Assembly: GCA_028285265.1 (NCBI GenBank)
Contig: JANQPX010000004.1
Span: 1-64,000, forward strand
Reading direction: 5' to 3'
DNA length: 64,000 nt
Origin: Geminicoccaceae bacterium
Lineage (GTDB): Bacteria; Pseudomonadota; Alphaproteobacteria; Geminicoccales; Geminicoccaceae
The position numbers and the translations under genes were made by a program. Below are positions 55,672 to 64,000 of this stretch, piece after piece. A model generated the notes under the pieces. The model ran no database searches, had not been told where the DNA came from, and worked only from the letters and a program-made list of their open reading frames with translations. Within the stretch, counting starts at the first letter, position 1; each line of letters begins with the position of its first letter.

Positions 55672-57441
55672 TTAGAACTTGAAGCGGAGTTCGGTGCGGA
55701 CACCAGCAGCGTCGTCTTGGCTCTCGCGCACAGCATAGATGGCGTCGGCGCGGACGAGCCAAGCATTCGAAAGTGGAAGTTGATATCGAGCACTTAGTGC
55801 ATACTGGTTGCCAACAACTTCTTCAAAGCTTTCAGAAAAATCCTCAAGATTTCGCACTGCAGCAAATTCCAGAACAACTTGCTGATCCAAGTCAAATAGA
55901 TGTTGAATACCAATGGCGCCACCATAAGCATTCTGTCCGGTATCATTCAGGAATGGAAAGCCGGTGAGCGCATCGCTTTCAAAAGCAATACCGGTATTTT
56001 TCAGGATTCCGTCTTGCCGCGCCAAAGGCACTGGCCGTTCAAACCCAACGAAGAAATTGCCATAGGGAACGAACTGGTACGGCTTGCTAGTGATCAGTGA
56101 GTTTTCGGCGAGTATCATCAGGCCGTTCTGATCCTCGCCTTGATCCCGATCTTGGCCAAAGCTGCCGACGAGCCGAAGGCTGTTAGAGATTTTGCCGCCG
56201 TAGCGTCGTGTGAAAGCTGCTGTAGCGCTATGATAGTCTTGATCGCTTAGCGAATCTTCTGCATCAACGTAGCCGTAACCTGCTTCGATGTAGCCCTCCA
56301 ACGTTTCGATGAATGTCGCAATGCCGTAAAGGTTCACATTTGAGTTGGCGACATTGCCATTGGCATCGGTGACGCCGTTGGCATTGACCTGGTCAAATGC
56401 ACCAAAGACAGTGACGTCGGCATTAGAGATGTCGAGCGTCGGACTGTTCATCGCCGGGATGGAGAATGCGCCACCGAGGATCGCATCTTCGACCCAAATG
56501 CCATTTTGAAAGAGGAGTGGCACGAGACCGGCCGTGAACGGTAGATCCCAGTTTTGGTATTCGTCGGTCAAACCAGCCGTGATCGCTGCGGCATCACCCT
56601 CAAAAAACAGCGTCTGTGGATCGAGATCGAACTCAAGCTCACAATCTTGCAGACTATCATCGCCAGCAAACTCGCATCGTGTGAAAGCACCGTCCTTCTG
56701 CAAGGGCTGAAACAGAGCATGGAGCCGCTCAGTTGCTGTCAGGCCAAGGTCGATGTCGAGATTGAGACGTGTCGCGATTTGGGCGCGCTCGTCGGCACCA
56801 TTGTTGTTGAAAGCCACGGCTGTTCGCCAATCGCCGAAGCCATAAAGATGCGGAATAAGTAAGTTCTTCCGGCCAACCAGATTCGTACCATGGCCAAGCG
56901 GTCCGACGGTGTAGAAGGGTCGGCCGAGTTCTGGCAGTGGACGTTGTGCTACGACCTCGGTCTTCCCGCCATAAATTGCGACCTGGGCTTCAGGGCTATA
57001 GGCTTCATCACGATAGGTAGGATCCGGGCGGAAGGCCGAGCGGTCATAGTCCACGGCTCGCGGTGAAGACCGTCCATGCTTCGCGGGGAGCTCGTGATCG
57101 TCATGCGCGATCTTTACCGCGTTGGCAGCTCCATCGTTGCCGTCAGCGAGCGCGATCCCGGCTTGATCGATTGTCGGTGACGTTGCCAGCTCAATTGTCG
57201 AGACAGTTGGCGGGCGGTCTGGTAGCGCTTCCTTATAGACGGGTGCAGTCTGCTCTTCAGGCCGCTCGCTGGACCGCGGAATATAGACGTCATTTTCCCT
57301 GCTCGACTCCCAGTAGAGTCCTTCTGCAAGCACTCGTCGCGGTTCAATAATTGGCCCGCCAATGGCGATGATCGGGATGCCGATGGTCGCAGCGGTCAGC
57401 ATTCGATGGAGATCGCGGGAATTCCGGAGATATAGGGTCAT
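55672..57441 (-). CDS. Outer-membrane beta-barrel protein
   Basis: A 589-residue protein with a signal peptide, a proline- and charge-rich segment (about residues 40-155) and then a long series of alternating amphipathic strands ending in TELRFKF. The terminal Phe is the outer-membrane insertion signal. Strands such as FFVGFERPVPLA and NAYGGAIGIQHLF and the final residues suggest a 16- to 22-strand porin. It overlaps the pentaheme gene by four bases. In this context it may be the sheath of an electron conduit, although it is not similar enough to MtrB or PioB to be named. Confidence 0.75.
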   Translation of the reverse strand: MTLYLRNSRDLHRMLTAATIGIPIIAIGGPIIEPRRVLAEGLYWESSRENDVYIPRSSERPEEQTAPVYKEALPDRPPTVSTIELATSPTIDQAGIALADGNDGAANAVKIAHDDHELPAKHGRSSPRAVDYDRSAFRPDPTYRDEAYSPEAQVAIYGGKTEVVAQRPLPELGRPFYTVGPLGHGTNLVGRKNLLIPHLYGFGDWRTAVAFNNNGADERAQIATRLNLDIDLGLTATERLHALFQPLQKDGAFTRCEFAGDDSLQDCELEFDLDPQTLFFEGDAAAITAGLTDEYQNWDLPFTAGLVPLLFQNGIWVEDAILGGAFSIPAMNSPTLDISNADVTVFGAFDQVNANGVTDANGNVANSNVNLYGIATFIETLEGYIEAGYGYVDAEDSLSDQDYHSATAAFTRRYGGKISNSLRLVGSFGQDRDQGEDQNGLMILAENSLITSKPYQFVPYGNFFVGFERPVPLARQDGILKNTGIAFESDALTGFPFLNDTGQNAYGGAIGIQHLFDLDQQVVLEFAAVRNLEDFSESFEEVVGNQYALSARYQLPLSNAWLVRADAIYAVRESQDDAAGVRTELRFKF

Positions 57442-59186
57442 GGCTGGACGTCAATCTCGACGGCGTAGGGATGAATATCAATCATCCACTCATTCATCGC
57501 ACGTTCCATTTCACGTGTGGCGTTGACAAATCGCATGAAGTAAATCGGCTCGGCGCGGGACCTTAGACGGACTGAGAAACGATAGGCGCCAGGCGTTTTG
57601 AAGACCTCCGCTGGAACGCTGTATTTCGCCTTGCGACTGGCGAGTGGGGGTAGACTTCTGCCTTCCATCCGGATGAAGGGTGGGTGATTCAAGACCGTCG
57701 TGGGCACGGCACTTGGGCGAAGGAATGGGATTTGATCGATATCCAAATTGACCGGTAGAGGCATCTCGCGGTCAGTTCCCTTGACGTTCGTCGTCAGGAA
57801 CTTTGTTTGGAGATTGAAAAGTTGATCATCATGTTCAATGAGACCAGCGGCTACATCTTGGGAATGTAAATCCGCCATATCGCCGGCACTGTCGACGTAA
57901 CCCGACTCCCAAACATTTTTTCCCTCTGGATCCGTAATCGCGACATTCAACCAAATCTCTGGCTGTGCTCCCAGGGAGCCTGACGGAAGGTTGTGGCCAG
58001 CGTTGGTGTTTGTGACTTTGTAGTGAAAGGTAAACGATTGGCCTACGCGAGGGCCTGCATCAAAGAATGGCCCTTCAATTTTCGATCCGTTGTTCATCAC
58101 TTCAAGGCGGAGCTGCCGTTTTTCCTCGAGCATCTCCAACGCTTCATCGATGACGAATCGGGCATCCTCACGATCGATCGGGTCTTCCCACATCTCAGGG
58201 AATGCAACGTCAATCGTGCCCTCCTCAATAGCTTCTTCGAACTCCAATGTGCCCCAACCAGCTCGCCAATCGAATTGCAGCCACTCATCGATCGTCCATT
58301 GCTCATTGTCGGGATGATGAGGAAAGATGCCGGGATGAGCGATTGGATAACCGGGACCATAGAAAGCGTGATTGTGATGTTGGCGATCCGGATTGATCTC
58401 CTCGCCATTGACGATCGCTACTGGCGCCGTCGTGTAACCTTCTGCGCGGCCGGGAACCTTACCCATATGGCATTCTTGGCAAGTCACACCGTCTTTAAAG
58501 GCTGGCGAGTTTCGATACTGATCCCAAACAACTTCGAGCTTGATATTAGGGTGCACCGCGACCTGATGACAGGACACGCAAAATTCGGACTGTTCGATCT
58601 GCTGAAAGGGTCGAACAGCGGTATGGATTGGTGTCCCACGTTCTTCGGCTGACGTTGCAATCCTGTAGGTATCAGGATCGGCCAGAACTTGGTCTAATAC
58701 GCCGTCACGACCGCTGCCGGTTACGGGCTGGTGAATGTCCCCAGCTTCGACGACGCGAGCACCGTTCACTTTTCCATATTCTTCGGCAATTCGATGGCAG
58801 GTGATGCAAGTCACGCCCTCGCGTGCGATGCCACTTCGCTCCCAAAGTGGTGCCTCACGTGGTTCACCGAGCTGGGTTCCAATTTGTTGATGGCAGCGAA
58901 CACAAAAAGCGCCCACCGTGCCCGAGGAGAGCTCGTTGATTCGTTGTTCGAACTTATGAAACATCGGGGAAATCGAGGAGTAGGCATGATTTGACGAAGC
59001 CCACTCGCGATAGATTTGCGTGTGGCATTCCCCACACTGCGCGGCTCGTGGGTATGACTCCTCAGAGAGTAAATCGAAATGAGGGTCGCCTGTTTCGTCG
59101 GCATGACACGCAAGCGAAACACAGATCGACAATAGTTGACCAGGCACCAGGATGCGGCTGGCTATTAAGGAAAACACCGCCTTCAT
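57438..59186 (-). CDS. Pentaheme c-type cytochrome
   Basis: A 582-residue secreted protein with a signal peptide (LLSICVSLACHA) and five CxxCH motifs: CGECH, CVRCH, CITCH, CVSCH and CQECH, all in the first 235 residues. This is a cytochrome c554-like arrangement. The C-terminal 200 residues are a beta-rich domain (FTFHYKVTNTNAGHNLPSG). GGAG six bases before the ATG supports the start. It would act in the periplasm, between the decaheme protein encoded upstream and the barrel encoded downstream. The natural substrate, metal or nitrogen oxide, is not evident. Confidence 0.83.
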   Translation of the reverse strand: MKAVFSLIASRILVPGQLLSICVSLACHADETGDPHFDLLSEESYPRAAQCGECHTQIYREWASSNHAYSSISPMFHKFEQRINELSSGTVGAFCVRCHQQIGTQLGEPREAPLWERSGIAREGVTCITCHRIAEEYGKVNGARVVEAGDIHQPVTGSGRDGVLDQVLADPDTYRIATSAEERGTPIHTAVRPFQQIEQSEFCVSCHQVAVHPNIKLEVVWDQYRNSPAFKDGVTCQECHMGKVPGRAEGYTTAPVAIVNGEEINPDRQHHNHAFYGPGYPIAHPGIFPHHPDNEQWTIDEWLQFDWRAGWGTLEFEEAIEEGTIDVAFPEMWEDPIDREDARFVIDEALEMLEEKRQLRLEVMNNGSKIEGPFFDAGPRVGQSFTFHYKVTNTNAGHNLPSGSLGAQPEIWLNVAITDPEGKNVWESGYVDSAGDMADLHSQDVAAGLIEHDDQLFNLQTKFLTTNVKGTDREMPLPVNLDIDQIPFLRPSAVPTTVLNHPPFIRMEGRSLPPLASRKAKYSVPAEVFKTPGAYRFSVRLRSRAEPIYFMRFVNATREMERAMNEWMIDIHPYAVEIDVQP

Positions 59187-59272
59187 TTAAAACTCCGAAG
59201 CCGCTGAAAGGCTTGGGTGCACTGATGCGTTCACCAAACCCAAAACGCTTCGGGAACCTACTTGATTAATCC

Positions 59273-61090
59273 TTAAAAATTCGTATCCGAGCGAGGGTGA
59301 TATTGATGGCAGGTCGTACAGGTATCACCAATACCTTGCCGACCATGACAGTTTTGACAGGTTGCCAAGTCGACATTCTGAAAGTCCTGCTCGGTTGAAC
59401 CCGAGGAAGCAGGTTCGTGACAGGTGACACAACGGTCTGCCTTGGTGGCGTCGTTAATGGCGAGATGGGGTCGGTGATCAAATCGAGTGTGGCGCCGAAT
59501 GTATGGTTCTGATGTCCAAGCCATGTCGTCCTTGGCCGTTGTTTTATGACAAGACGCGCAGATTCCGGGGCCATCTTCAGGATCGAACAACCGATCCTTG
59601 AAGGCCGCTGCCAAATCATCGCCGGTGTCGTTGACGTTGTGCGCGAACGTCAGCCAAGAGGTGAGAACTGGGTCGGCATGGCCCATGGGGCGGTACAAGA
59701 GCCCCATGGGCTCCGCGCGCCAGCCGCCGGCCCTTGGCATGTCAAATCCTTCGTACTCCTGATTAAACATCCATCGGCATGCAGGATTGGTTACGGTTTC
59801 GGGAGTTAGACCCGCCAATAAGCGGTTGGGGTCGCCGCCCTTGGCCTGGATGACATCAGCTAAGGGCGTTAGGCCTTCGAGCGCCAGGCGGTAGCCAATC
59901 CGCTGATAGGGCGTACCATAACTCGTCATATCATCGGGATCGATATCCATCAGATAGGCTTCGATCAGGTCTGGAAACTCGTAGGAAACAGGCTCGAAGT
60001 CATCCGGGTCAAATTCACCATCTAAGCGGCACCGATCGGCGAGGTTTTGGTCGGGCGGGTCCATTGTCTCTAGTTCGGGCCAAGTCACGAGTGTAAGAGA
60101 TCGATCCCTAATGGAGTCCTCATGACATGAGGCACAGCCTTGCTTGAAGGTCGGTATCGTCAGTGCACCGGTGGTGTTCAAAAGTTTGTGGCAGGTCGTG
60201 CAGGATGTGGGGCGTTGCATCTGCACTTCTGGCTTCTTGAAATGCGTGTCGAAATGTTTGGTATGGTTAAAGGCAATAGCCGATCGCCTCAGGCGGCCAT
60301 AGTCGCGGGAAAAGGGAGGATGCTCAGGATTGCTTCCTTTCGCCAAGGTTTCGAAGCGTCGATCGGCAGTGTGGCAGCTATGACAGTCTGCATCGGGTAT
60401 ATGCGAGATATCAGCATTCACACCCTTATGTTCGGTGTGGCATCCAGCACAGCTGATATCCTTTCGAGTGTCGCCACCCGGCTCCGGGAAGTTGTGAGGG
60501 CGAAGGCTTCGGCCTTCGAAACCATGGCATTGGCTGCAAAGCGTCGACATATCTTGATACTCAACCAACGCCTGCGCCAAGAGGAGCCCCTCACGCGCAT
60601 GACCTTCATGACAGAGACTGCACCGTTGTCCATCAATCAGATTGGCATGTGTGGCGGTGAGAGGGCCGGGTATTGTGAGGTTCTGATCAAAGCCGAGGAG
60701 GCCCGATGACGTCGAGAAGAAGACGGCGATCAGTGCGAAACTGCCTACCGCTGCGATCAGGCTGGCGCGGCGTCGTTTGACAAGCGAACTCGATTGTGGC
60801 TTGCAAGGCGGTCGCTGCGTGTAGCAGCTGCCGTCGGGCTTCGGGCCATGCTTGCAGGAACCACCTGCCCAGAGTGGACGACTGCATCGCCAACGATCAC
60901 CATGCCGCGTTGGAAGACATTCGCTGACCCCACCGCAGCTTCCGTCGGCATTCGGACCTCGTCCGCATGGGCTGCTCCATAATCGCTCGCGACCACAGCG
61001 ATGGGGAAAGTCGGGGCGCTCATAAGTCGAGCTGCGGTGGTTGGCCGTGTCGGGAACTGCCGGTGAGGAGGTGCTTTTTCTCGTGGTCAT
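59273..61090 (-). CDS. Decaheme c-type cytochrome with Cys-rich N-terminal extension
   Basis: A 605-residue protein from the ATG at 61090, which overlaps the upstream stop (ATGA). The first 100 residues are cytoplasmic-type and Cys-rich, with two copies of a C-x2-GP-x2-DGSC motif (CGRGPNADGSC and CKHGPKPDGSC). A membrane helix follows (LIAAVGSFALIAVFFSTSS), then ten CxxCH motifs: CSLCH, CSQCH, CAGCH, CHSCH, CTTCH, CASCH, CASCH, CVTCH, CQNCH and CTTCH. The heme part is periplasmic. The N-terminal cysteines may hold a metal or Fe-S centre that links cytoplasmic donors to the hemes. Confidence 0.83.
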   Translation of the reverse strand: MTTRKSTSSPAVPDTANHRSSTYERPDFPHRCGRERLWSSPCGRGPNADGSCGGVSECLPTRHGDRWRCSRPLWAGGSCKHGPKPDGSCYTQRPPCKPQSSSLVKRRRASLIAAVGSFALIAVFFSTSSGLLGFDQNLTIPGPLTATHANLIDGQRCSLCHEGHAREGLLLAQALVEYQDMSTLCSQCHGFEGRSLRPHNFPEPGGDTRKDISCAGCHTEHKGVNADISHIPDADCHSCHTADRRFETLAKGSNPEHPPFSRDYGRLRRSAIAFNHTKHFDTHFKKPEVQMQRPTSCTTCHKLLNTTGALTIPTFKQGCASCHEDSIRDRSLTLVTWPELETMDPPDQNLADRCRLDGEFDPDDFEPVSYEFPDLIEAYLMDIDPDDMTSYGTPYQRIGYRLALEGLTPLADVIQAKGGDPNRLLAGLTPETVTNPACRWMFNQEYEGFDMPRAGGWRAEPMGLLYRPMGHADPVLTSWLTFAHNVNDTGDDLAAAFKDRLFDPEDGPGICASCHKTTAKDDMAWTSEPYIRRHTRFDHRPHLAINDATKADRCVTCHEPASSGSTEQDFQNVDLATCQNCHGRQGIGDTCTTCHQYHPRSDTNF

Positions 61091-61908
61091 TGGGCGTACA
61101 CATGAACCAATGCGATATGCCAAATGACAAAAACGTAGAAAGCCGTGGCTGCGGGCACGTGAAGGAACAACCAATAGCGAAGCAAGCTCTGAAGCGCATA
61201 GTGATGATCGAGCTTGTGTTTTTGGTCAGCAAGTCCGCGTATCTGGTCGAGATAGCCGCGCTCGGTGCGATCCAGGCTCAGCGCTAGCCTTGCAGCGTGG
61301 TGGTCAAACCAATGTTGACCAGATGTCGCACCGATGATGTGAGCAATAAGGAAGCGTGGCTTTCGAAAATACCATGCAAGGGTTTGCTCGTAGGCCATTG
61401 CCAATGATCGTTTGCCGGTCTCGTCAGCACTGTCGACCAGGAGTCGTTCGACCTCAAGGCGGATGCCGATGATCTCTCGCGGAATGCGCTCTCGCGTCAC
61501 CTCTCCTCCCGTCGCTGTGAGGTTGGTCGGTAGGATTCTCTGCAGAGCTCGACCGGCGATGCCGGAAAGTAAGGCGCTGTAAAAGAGGCTGGCCAGAAGT
61601 TGTTCGAACACACCATTGGGCCAGATGTGGCCAATATGAAGCCAGAATACTGGCATCAACAGAAGGCCGGTACCGATATGTAGCTTCAGCCAGGTACTCA
61701 TTAAACCTAAGGGGAGTGCCGGCAGTGCTTTCCTCCATGAAAGGAACAGCATAGTGAACGCAAGAAGTGCCAGGATGTAACCTGTCAAAAATGCATGATG
61801 GATGATTCGCCAATCGACATGGCGAGATGCCAGAAAAACTGCTGCCAGTAAGAACACACCAATCATGGGGATGATGCTATCTCGCGAGCGCCATCTTGGT
61901 GTTACCAC
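61087..61908 (-). CDS. Cytochrome-b-like integral membrane protein
   Basis: A 273-residue protein starting at GTG (AAGG upstream) that overlaps the ferredoxin gene by seven bases. About six membrane helices lie in two blocks. Helix pairs carry His residues suited to two b hemes: LKLHIGTGLL and FWLHIGHIW, then FLHVPAATAFYVFVIWHIALVHVY. This resembles ferric-reductase or cytochrome b561-type folds. It would accept electrons from the cytoplasmic Fe-S protein and pass them to the decaheme protein encoded next. The middle section (about 120-225) is hydrophilic. Confidence 0.75.
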   Translation of the reverse strand: MVTPRWRSRDSIIPMIGVFLLAAVFLASRHVDWRIIHHAFLTGYILALLAFTMLFLSWRKALPALPLGLMSTWLKLHIGTGLLLMPVFWLHIGHIWPNGVFEQLLASLFYSALLSGIAGRALQRILPTNLTATGGEVTRERIPREIIGIRLEVERLLVDSADETGKRSLAMAYEQTLAWYFRKPRFLIAHIIGATSGQHWFDHHAARLALSLDRTERGYLDQIRGLADQKHKLDHHYALQSLLRYWLFLHVPAATAFYVFVIWHIALVHVYAQ

Positions 61909-63662
61909 GGCATGTCGCCTTTTCTTGGCAGGTGGGCTAAATCAACTCGTTGCAAAGCGTCCTGGGGGCAAGCTCGAACGCAAGCTGGGCCACCGAAATT
62001 GTCGACACACAAGTCGCATTTGGTGGCGCGGTAGATCGAGGCTCTTGTTGCTTCATCAACAATGGGGCGCCCATCATCTTCACAGAGTTCGACCATACGG
62101 ATATTGCCGTAAGGACAGGCTTCGGCGCAGGTTGCGCAACCGATGCACGTCTTCGGATTGATCGTAACAGCGCCAGAATCAAGCTCTCGGTGGATCGCAC
62201 CTGTCGGGCAATCGATCATGCAAACGGGATCCACGCAATGCATGCAGGCATGGGCGACCATCCATTGATCATGGACCGGTCCCGATCTGATGAAACGCGG
62301 ATTGCCATCATGGGTTGCGGCACAGGCACGAACACACTCATCGCAACGGACGCAGCGCGCAAGGTCGATAAGCATCGTCTTGGTGCCGTTGATGAAGTGC
62401 TCTTCGCCGACCCAGTGCAGCAACGAATCGTCTAGGAGTGGCCGATTTGCGAGGGCTGAAAGCGGCGGTTCTTCAAGGTCGATACAGGGAAAGAGATGGG
62501 TTTCCAGCACATGCGCCGGTATGCGGATGACATCGACATAACCGATGGCGGACAGGCCGGTTTCCAACGTGGCTGGACGAGCATTGGCGTCATCGCCTGC
62601 TGATCTGCGAAGCCAATCTTGGTGCAATTCGTGCAAACCGAAGACATCGCCTGCGGAAAGGTAAGTGAGTGTGCGGTTCGTCGAGCCATGCGTGATCCAG
62701 ACTCGTGCAAAACCTGTTCCGATCAACAACAGGCCATCAGCATAGTCGCCTTCGGCACAGATCGGTGTCTCGTCGCTATCTTGACCCTGCTGTTTTGCAC
62801 GACGGCGAGCATGGTGCCAATCGAGACTCCCATATGTTTCAAATGATGCTGCCTTGGTGATCTTGGCGAGTACTTGTTCTGGCATATCGACGAAAAACTG
62901 AGATGACTTGAGATGGGCACTCAGCGCGTTTTGCTTGTATTGTCGGTCGATACGGTCGCGCCAAGAGGGGTCATAGCGCCTGAGTTCGCGTAGCCCCTGC
63001 CATCGGATCTCCAAGAGCGTGGCGGCTTCCTCTGCAAAGATTGACGCTCGCCGAGGCAGGCGTGTCAGGGCTGCGAGTTCACCAAAGAGATCGCCTTCCT
63101 TAAGGAGTGCTGTCTTACTCTGTGAGATTGTCTCGGCTACATCGACCTGACCGAGGCCGCCCGTCATATCTTCCCAGTCAGCAATGGCATGGTGGGCGCT
63201 CCGGCGCTCTCGTGCTTCGGGCATTGATTTAGCGGGGCGGAGACCGGCAAACAGGCGAAGCCAGCTTCGTCTGCGGTCACGTCGACCAAGCACGTTGGCC
63301 GGTAAGCCAGGTTTCAGGACGACCCTAAGTTGGCCTGATAGTACCAAGAAGGCAGAATGACCGTAATCGCCTTCGCGTAATACGATATCGCCGGGAGCGA
63401 CTTCGACGATCCGCATATCGTTCGCGATGATACCTTCGAGCGGAACACTGGCCGGCAATTGGTCGGCTCTGATCGCCGCAAATTCCGGGCGGCTTAGGAC
63501 GTCCTCAACCCGGGCCTGGGTCATGTCGGCGCCGAAGGGCTCATCCCAGCGCTTGGGGCGTGGGATTGACGTTGCTGCCAACGATTCATCCCACGCCGAT
63601 TCGACCGGCCTTGCCGGCGGCATAGGCGAGCGCGTTAGCGCCGCCTGCTGTTCTGTTGTCAC
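61902..63662 (-). CDS. Double cyclic-nucleotide-binding / four 4Fe-4S ferredoxin protein
   Basis: A 586-residue cytoplasmic protein. CNB domain 1 (about 70-230) has a good phosphate-binding cassette, FGELAALTRLPRRAS, and an insertion before it. CNB domain 2 (about 255-400) is degenerate (VFGLHELHQDW). The C-terminal part (435-580) has four Cys clusters typical of DmsB/NrfC ferredoxins: CVRCDECVRAC, CMHCVDPVCMIDCP, CIGCATCAEACP and CDLC with CVRACP. The start is GTG with a GTGA overlap with the preceding gene. Coupling a cNMP sensor to an electron-transfer module is uncommon. Confidence 0.85.
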   Translation of the reverse strand: MTTEQQAALTRSPMPPARPVESAWDESLAATSIPRPKRWDEPFGADMTQARVEDVLSRPEFAAIRADQLPASVPLEGIIANDMRIVEVAPGDIVLREGDYGHSAFLVLSGQLRVVLKPGLPANVLGRRDRRRSWLRLFAGLRPAKSMPEARERRSAHHAIADWEDMTGGLGQVDVAETISQSKTALLKEGDLFGELAALTRLPRRASIFAEEAATLLEIRWQGLRELRRYDPSWRDRIDRQYKQNALSAHLKSSQFFVDMPEQVLAKITKAASFETYGSLDWHHARRRAKQQGQDSDETPICAEGDYADGLLLIGTGFARVWITHGSTNRTLTYLSAGDVFGLHELHQDWLRRSAGDDANARPATLETGLSAIGYVDVIRIPAHVLETHLFPCIDLEEPPLSALANRPLLDDSLLHWVGEEHFINGTKTMLIDLARCVRCDECVRACAATHDGNPRFIRSGPVHDQWMVAHACMHCVDPVCMIDCPTGAIHRELDSGAVTINPKTCIGCATCAEACPYGNIRMVELCEDDGRPIVDEATRASIYRATKCDLCVDNFGGPACVRACPQDALQRVDLAHLPRKGDMPW

Positions 63663-64000
63663 TTGTAGCTGCTCTCAGCCGGCAAAAAGCTACCAATCTT
63701 CCCGCTAAGGTCTTGTGAGGCGATTGTGCTCACGACCTTTCGAGCGCCGGCTTCCGAGGGGCTGCCAAGGACGCCACCGGATCCGGGAAGTGTGGTGACG
63801 ACTCGTTTCGCGAGGTCGAGCCGTTTTTGCAGGGCTGCCCGGTATTTGGGATGGTCGGTCTTTTTCATGGCTTCATGCGCATCAACCAAGGAGACCAGCT
63901 GACCGATGGCATAGAAGTTTGCGAGTTCTGCCGAGGTCATTTTCGCGTTGGTCTTGATGTTGGGGGGGTAGAAGCGATGACGGACGGATCCTTGAGAATA
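63659..64000 (-). CDS. Truncated gene of unknown function (runs off the right edge)
   Basis: The frame stays open to the last base of the window, so the start lies outside; 113 codons are present. The visible part is soluble and helical (ELANFYAIGQLVSLVDAHEAM, then RLDLAKRVVTTLPGSGG) and has no CxxCH. I do not recognise it. The stop overlaps the GTG start of the ferredoxin-CNB gene, so it belongs to the same transcription unit. The internal Met at 63940 is not required as a start. Confidence 0.6.
   Translation of the reverse strand, partial: YSQGSVRHRFYPPNIKTNAKMTSAELANFYAIGQLVSLVDAHEAMKKTDHPKYRAALQKRLDLAKRVVTTLPGSGGVLGSPSEAGARKVVSTIASQDLSGKIGSFLPAESSYK

Overview
The window comes from an alphaproteobacterium of moderately high GC. 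The main clues are hopanoid genes (hpnA, hpnN, hpnM), a class-I PPK2, an exosortase-A type locus, a molybdenum hydroxylase operon and an ExoQ/AlgD-like exopolysaccharide cluster. A Rhodospirillales-like host would fit, but nothing here fixes the genus.

Layout. 1-12.3 kb is housekeeping and lipid or envelope genes: the tail of an acyl-CoA synthetase, an SDR, hpnA-hpnN with hpnM divergent, a glycosyltransferase, ppk2, a RibD-like reductase, a large MscS channel and hemW. 12.5-16.5 kb is an exosortase-A locus (O-ligase, DUF3473-type deacetylase, XrtA-EpsI fusion). Its exosortase has lost the catalytic Cys and the conserved Arg residues. 16.9-23.0 kb is a tightly packed operon with a FAD subunit, a fused 2Fe-2S/Mo hydroxylase, a 6-hydroxynicotinate-reductase-like protein and a UPF0280 protein. 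It is followed by tRNA-Phe(GAA).

23.1-38.9 kb, directly behind the tRNA, is an accessory island. It holds a 1447-residue DUF4062/P-loop NTPase; an IS3-family element joined in frame to the tail of an IS66 transposase; an AT-richer two-gene unit (a TIR protein plus a membrane-spanning nSTAND-WD40 protein with a duplicated PPC-like tail); an IS5-family element; and a decayed IS3 relic. Both NTPase loci look like NLR-type or anti-phage candidates. The TIR/nSTAND pair is the most likely undescribed system in the window.

38.9-51.4 kb is an exopolysaccharide cluster: O-antigen ligase/ExoQ-like protein, three GT4 glycosyltransferases, a JmjC/cupin-like protein, a CelD/GNAT protein, two divergent polysaccharide lyases, a deacetylase and a GDP-mannose dehydrogenase.

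51.6-64 kb, all on the minus strand, is a largely overlapping redox cluster. In transcription order it has a truncated gene, a double cNMP-binding/four-cluster ferredoxin protein, a cytochrome-b-like membrane protein, a decaheme cytochrome, a pentaheme cytochrome, an outer-membrane beta-barrel, a membrane-anchored flavin/2Fe-2S reductase, a periplasmic protein and a CHASE2 nucleotide cyclase. This suggests a trans-envelope electron conduit whose cytoplasmic iron-sulfur protein may respond to a cyclic nucleotide made by the cyclase encoded at the end of the same cluster.
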